In this document: piece by piece, positions 13,778-16,140 of the stretch | Layout of the letters: every line of letters starts with the position of its first letter | Numbering within the stretch: the stretch's first letter is position 1 | From: Candidatus Nanohaloarchaea archaeon | GTDB lineage: Archaea; EX4484-52; GLR71 | DNA: 16,140 bases | Reading direction: 5' to 3' | Assembly: GCA_030671745.1 (NCBI GenBank) | Contig: DAOVHT010000015.1 | Span: forward strand, 1 to 16,140 | Notes under the pieces: generated by a model | The model's input: only the letters and a program-made list of their open reading frames with translations | What the model was told of the DNA's origin: nothing | The model's database searches: none | Position numbers and translations under genes: made by a program

Positions 13778-14498
13778 TGTAATATCCTCTTTTTTTGTTT
13801 ATAAATATCTTTATGATGTCAATTCCCATTAATATTGAATCTTTAAATATATTAAGTCTGCTCTCATCTGAGTTTGTCCATTCTACAGGTATCTCTTTTA
13901 TTTTGTATCCATTTTCTTTTGCTATGAGAAGTATTTCTGCGTCAAATGCGAAGCCATTTATCTTCTGTTTTAAAAATATGGGTTGTATTGTCTCTTTTCT
14001 GAACATCTTGAAACCGCATTGAGTATCTTTAATGTCTTTTATCAGCAAGAATCTTACAAATAATGGAAATATGTTTCCTAAAATGCTCCTCAATAATGGC
14101 TGCCTTTTTTTTATCTTTGATTCTTTCAGGTTTCTTGAGCCGATAATTATTTGGTGATCGGTTAAGTATGGGATAAATTTTTTAATTTCTTTAAGTGACG
14201 TTGATAAATCCACATCAAAGAAAAGGACCTGATTATATTTTGAAGCAAGCATACCTTGTTTTATTGAAGCTCCTTTACCTGTGTGTTCTTTGTTTTCTAG
14301 TATTATTATGTCTTTATATATATTTTTTGCAATTGTTTCGGTGTTACCTTTTGGGGGGCTCATTGCGATAATTATCTCGAATCTGTTGAAATTGTCAGTT
14401 AAGTATTTTACAATCTTTGGGAGCGAGTGTTTCAATCTTTTTTCATCTCTGTAAACTGGTATTATGGCTGATATCTCATTGAACTTGTTATTTGACAT
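13767..14498 (-). CDS. GT2 glycosyltransferase, Alg5-like dolichyl-phosphate sugar synthase
   Basis: Predicted to transfer glucose or mannose from a nucleotide sugar to dolichyl phosphate at the cytosolic membrane face. From Met at 14498 it is 243 residues. GT2 blocks are ISAIIPVYRDEKRL near the N-terminus, KGASIKQGM, FFDVDLST with the metal-binding DxD (Asp95/Asp97), IIGSRN, DTQCGFKMF, FAFDAEIL (catalytic-base region), and EIPVEWTNSDESRL. The DTQCGFK / FDxE / PVxW order matches Alg5-type dolichyl-phosphate glucosyltransferases and related DPMs. There is no C-terminal TM pair. An in-frame ATG at 14540 adds 14 residues. The later Met is preferred because a TATA element lies 25 bases before it and it gives the normal N-terminus. 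It heads the three-gene operon. Glucose versus mannose specificity cannot be read from the sequence. Confidence 0.92.
   Translation of the reverse strand: MSNNKFNEISAIIPVYRDEKRLKHSLPKIVKYLTDNFNRFEIIIAMSPPKGNTETIAKNIYKDIIILENKEHTGKGASIKQGMLASKYNQVLFFDVDLSTSLKEIKKFIPYLTDHQIIIGSRNLKESKIKKRQPLLRSILGNIFPLFVRFLLIKDIKDTQCGFKMFRKETIQPIFLKQKINGFAFDAEILLIAKENGYKIKEIPVEWTNSDESRLNIFKDSILMGIDIIKIFINKKRGYYNGD
13784..13789 (-). promoter_or_regulatory. Ribosome binding site of the SMR/EamA gene
   Basis: GAGGAT on the minus strand, inside the last codons of the GT2 gene and seven bases before ATG 13777. It fixes that start. Confidence 0.6.
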
Positions 14499-14517
14499 AT
14501 TTGATATTTGTGTGAAA

Positions 14518-14528
14518 GTATTATAAAT
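14518..14528 (-). promoter_or_regulatory. TATA box for the GT2 operon (proximal)
   Basis: On the minus strand this contains TTATTTATAAT, centred about 25 bases before the Met at 14498. It lies within the N-terminal extension that would be coding if ATG 14540 were used. Confidence 0.45.
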
Positions 14529-14570
14529 AAGATTGAACATGGTTTTGATCTGTATTATTTCAGAACAAAC

Positions 14571-14578
14571 TTATATAA
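14571..14578 (+). promoter_or_regulatory. Palindromic TATA box between M50 and GT2 genes
   Basis: TTATATAA reads identically on both strands. On the plus strand it is centred 28 bases before the M50 ATG (14603). On the minus strand it could start a transcript near 14548, just before the GT2 alternative ATG at 14540. It is therefore a candidate bidirectional promoter. Confidence 0.5.
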
Positions 14579-14602
14579 ACTCAGAGGCAGTAAATATATT
14601 CT

Positions 14603-15883
14603 ATGTCCAATTATTCATCTCTTCTTATCCTTCTTGCGCTGATTGCCATCGTATATCTATTGGACCGTAAGAATTTCAAGAAAGAGGGGACTTTATTCTA
14701 TCTGCGTCGGACTGAAAAAGGTCTGAAATTTATTGAGCGTTTCTCTTCTAAACATAAGAAATTCTTCGGGATATTTGCGGATCTTGGGATACTGTTCAGT
14801 TTCGGTACACTTGGTGCATGGTATCTGTTCAAGACTAAGAAATCAACGGGTATTATATGGAAGACTTTGATGTCATTTTCATTCTTTTATATGGTGTTCG
14901 GTGTACTCTTAAAGACTATATTTTCAGGGGTGCTATCATTGTTCGGTGCGTCGGGATTCATTGTCGCTTATCTGTTTAAGTCTGCCATGGATATCATCAC
15001 TGCTCCTGCATCAGTTGCGGCGGTCCAGTTAGTGTTACCTGTCAATATACCTAATGCGCCTATATTTTATGTGCCGATTGATCTATGGCTGATATCGATA
15101 TTTGTCATCCTTGTCGCTCATGAATTCTCTCATGCATTTGTTGCAAAAGCACAAGGCATCAATGTTAAAGCACTCGGATACGGGTTCCTTGCGATACTGC
15201 CTTTAGGTTTTGCTGAACCTGATGAGAAGCAGATCAAGAGATCAAAGTCTCTTGTCAAGACGCGTATATATGGTGCAGGGTCATTTGCTAATTTTATTGT
15301 TGCTCTTATTACTATCCCTTTGTTATTGGGTGTTGTTTTCGCATATTCAAATTCAGTCGATGTTACCGGTGTATCTTATAATGGTACGATCGCTGATATG
15401 CCTGCGGATGGTCTTCTTCCTATGGATGGGACGATAACTATGATCTCTGGAAATGAGACCCGTGATTTCTATAATCTATCGGTGGTGCTGGGTTCATTTG
15501 CACCAGGGGATAAGATAACTGTCACGGTTGATGATGCTGATTATGATCTGGTTCTGGCTTCTAATCCTGACAATTCCAGTCTTGCATTTATCGGAATATC
15601 CAATCTTGAACAGGAGACTGTCAATACAATACCTGGGCGTATGGGTGAGATTACAGTTTCTGTATTGCTGTATCTTTTGACTCTCTTTAATTTCATATTC
15701 GGTCTTAATCTAGGTATCGGGCTTTTCAATCTGCTCCCTATTAAACCTCTTGATGGCGGGTTCATGTTTGATGAGATTGTCAAGACTACGGGTATCAGTC
15801 ATCTTAAGAATGTTGCACGGTTTGTATCCATATCTGTGTTGGTGCTCTTATTATTCAATATTTTCATTCCATTTTTTCTTTGA
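14603..15883 (+). CDS. Site-2-protease-like M50 membrane metallopeptidase with PDZ-like insert
   Basis: A probable intramembrane zinc protease for regulated cleavage of membrane proteins. It has 426 residues and many hydrophobic helices (first at 6-20). The zinc motif HEFSH has His173, Glu174 and His177 inside a TM segment. The third ligand is Asp384 in NLLPIKPLDGG, the NxxPxxxxDG motif of S2P. A PDZ-like domain lies between them, about 252-345 (GTITMISGNETRD..., APGDKITVTV), as in RseP-type enzymes. The roughly 100-residue N-terminal region with extra helices resembles archaeal S2P homologues. It is monocistronic, from the palindromic TATA box shared with the divergent GT2 operon, and followed by a T7 tract. 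Substrate unknown; no anti-sigma-like partner exists nearby, as expected in an archaeon. Confidence 0.93.
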   Translation: MSNYSSLLILLALIAIVYLLDRKNFKKEGTLFYLRRTEKGLKFIERFSSKHKKFFGIFADLGILFSFGTLGAWYLFKTKKSTGIIWKTLMSFSFFYMVFGVLLKTIFSGVLSLFGASGFIVAYLFKSAMDIITAPASVAAVQLVLPVNIPNAPIFYVPIDLWLISIFVILVAHEFSHAFVAKAQGINVKALGYGFLAILPLGFAEPDEKQIKRSKSLVKTRIYGAGSFANFIVALITIPLLLGVVFAYSNSVDVTGVSYNGTIADMPADGLLPMDGTITMISGNETRDFYNLSVVLGSFAPGDKITVTVDDADYDLVLASNPDNSSLAFIGISNLEQETVNTIPGRMGEITVSVLLYLLTLFNFIFGLNLGIGLFNLLPIKPLDGGFMFDEIVKTTGISHLKNVARFVSISVLVLLLFNIFIPFFL

Positions 15884-15888
15884 TCTTG

Positions 15889-15895
15889 TTTTTTT
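15889..15895 (+). terminator. Oligo-T terminator after the M50 gene
   Basis: Seven T residues starting 6 bases after the stop codon, followed immediately by the promoter region of the next gene. Typical of archaeal intrinsic termination. Confidence 0.45.
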
Positions 15896-15905
15896 GAACA
15901 ATTAA

Positions 15906-15913
15906 TTTTTAAG
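15906..15913 (+). promoter_or_regulatory. TATA box of the HemK-like methyltransferase gene
   Basis: TTTTTAAG is centred 25 bases before ATG 15935. This supports that start and a leaderless mRNA, although the M50 gene on the same strand ends only 51 bases upstream. Confidence 0.45.
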
Positions 15914-15934
15914 TATTCATGATGAAATCTGTCT

Positions 15935-16140
15935 ATGATATTTCAGTATAAGGATTTATCGATCGAGACTGATGATAACGTATATGAACCGTCTGATGAT
16001 ACTTATCTTCTGATCTCTGCACTTGAGAAGCTTGACTTGAAAAAAGGTACCAAGGTCCTTGAGGTCGGTTGCGGTACAGGGATTGTCAGTATCTCTTTAT
16101 CCTCTAAAGTTGCATCTGTTGTCGCCTGCGATATCAATTC
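15935..16140 (+). CDS. HemK/Mtq2-like SAM-dependent methyltransferase, 3'-truncated by window edge
   Basis: Only the first 68 codons are in the window. The start MIFQYKDLSIETDDNVYEPS, then DDTYLL, matches archaeal members of the HemK family, whose N-terminal ExYxPxxDTxLL signature precedes the Rossmann core. Motif I follows as KVLEVGCGTGIVSISL, then the start of motif II (VVACDIN). Archaeal and eukaryotic members of this branch (Mtq2-type, TIGR00537-like) methylate the Gln of the GGQ motif in release factor aRF1/eRF1, which is the likely role. The catalytic NPPY motif lies beyond the window, so substrate class cannot be confirmed. ATG 15935 was chosen over an out-of-frame upstream ATG because it opens the family N-terminus and has a TATA box 25 bases upstream. 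The frame stays open to the last base. Confidence 0.85.
   Translation, partial: MIFQYKDLSIETDDNVYEPSDDTYLLISALEKLDLKKGTKVLEVGCGTGIVSISLSSKVASVVACDIN

Overview
The window looks like chromosomal DNA from an AT-rich archaeon. The evidence is a eukaryote/archaeal-style methionyl-tRNA synthetase, an Alg5-like dolichyl-phosphate glycosyltransferase, an archaeal-type HemK/Mtq2 methyltransferase start, and A/T-rich TATA boxes about 24-28 bases upstream of start codons. The last point implies that most first-in-transcript genes are made on leaderless or nearly leaderless mRNAs, while genes inside operons carry GGTGA/GAGGT-type ribosome binding sites. Gene content (split hyp cluster, short glucan phosphorylase, many small orphans, tight packing) would suit a DPANN lineage such as Woesearchaeota or a relative, but that placement is a guess.

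Layout: (1) 1-1410, 3' part of metG. (2) 1462-3645, hypF. (3) 3707-4630, two AT-rich orphans: a 183-residue protein and, on the minus strand, a small helix-turn-helix-like gene that appears frameshifted. (4) 4700-6914 minus, the compact operon hypC-hypD-hypE, divergent from an alpha/beta hydrolase (6997-7767). (5) 7774-9477 minus, a short alpha-glucan phosphorylase. (6) 9586-10232 minus, a two-gene orphan cassette whose first protein begins with a repeated Asp-Asn-Asp-Met tract encoded by a 12-bp tandem repeat. (7) 10361-11011, a rhomboid protease. (8) 11057-11833, an AT-rich protein-kinase-like orphan. (9) 11845-14540 minus, an operon of Alg5-like GT2, a 4-TM SMR/EamA-type protein and a GT-C-type membrane glycosyltransferase. 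(10) 14603-15883, a site-2-protease-like M50 peptidase, then the start of a HemK-like methyltransferase cut by the window end.

How they work together: HypF and HypE make the cyanide ligand donor, and HypC/HypD carry and assemble Fe(CN)2CO for a [NiFe] hydrogenase. HypA, HypB and the hydrogenase itself are not in view. The GT2/SMR/GT-C trio reads as a complete lipid-linked sugar route: charge the polyprenyl phosphate, flip it, and transfer the sugar outside the membrane. The phosphorylase mobilises stored glucan. No stretch over 300 bases lacks a gene. I saw no rRNA, tRNA, CRISPR array or transposon. I found no convincing defence or other novel multi-gene system; the best unexplained material is the set of AT-rich orphan genes.
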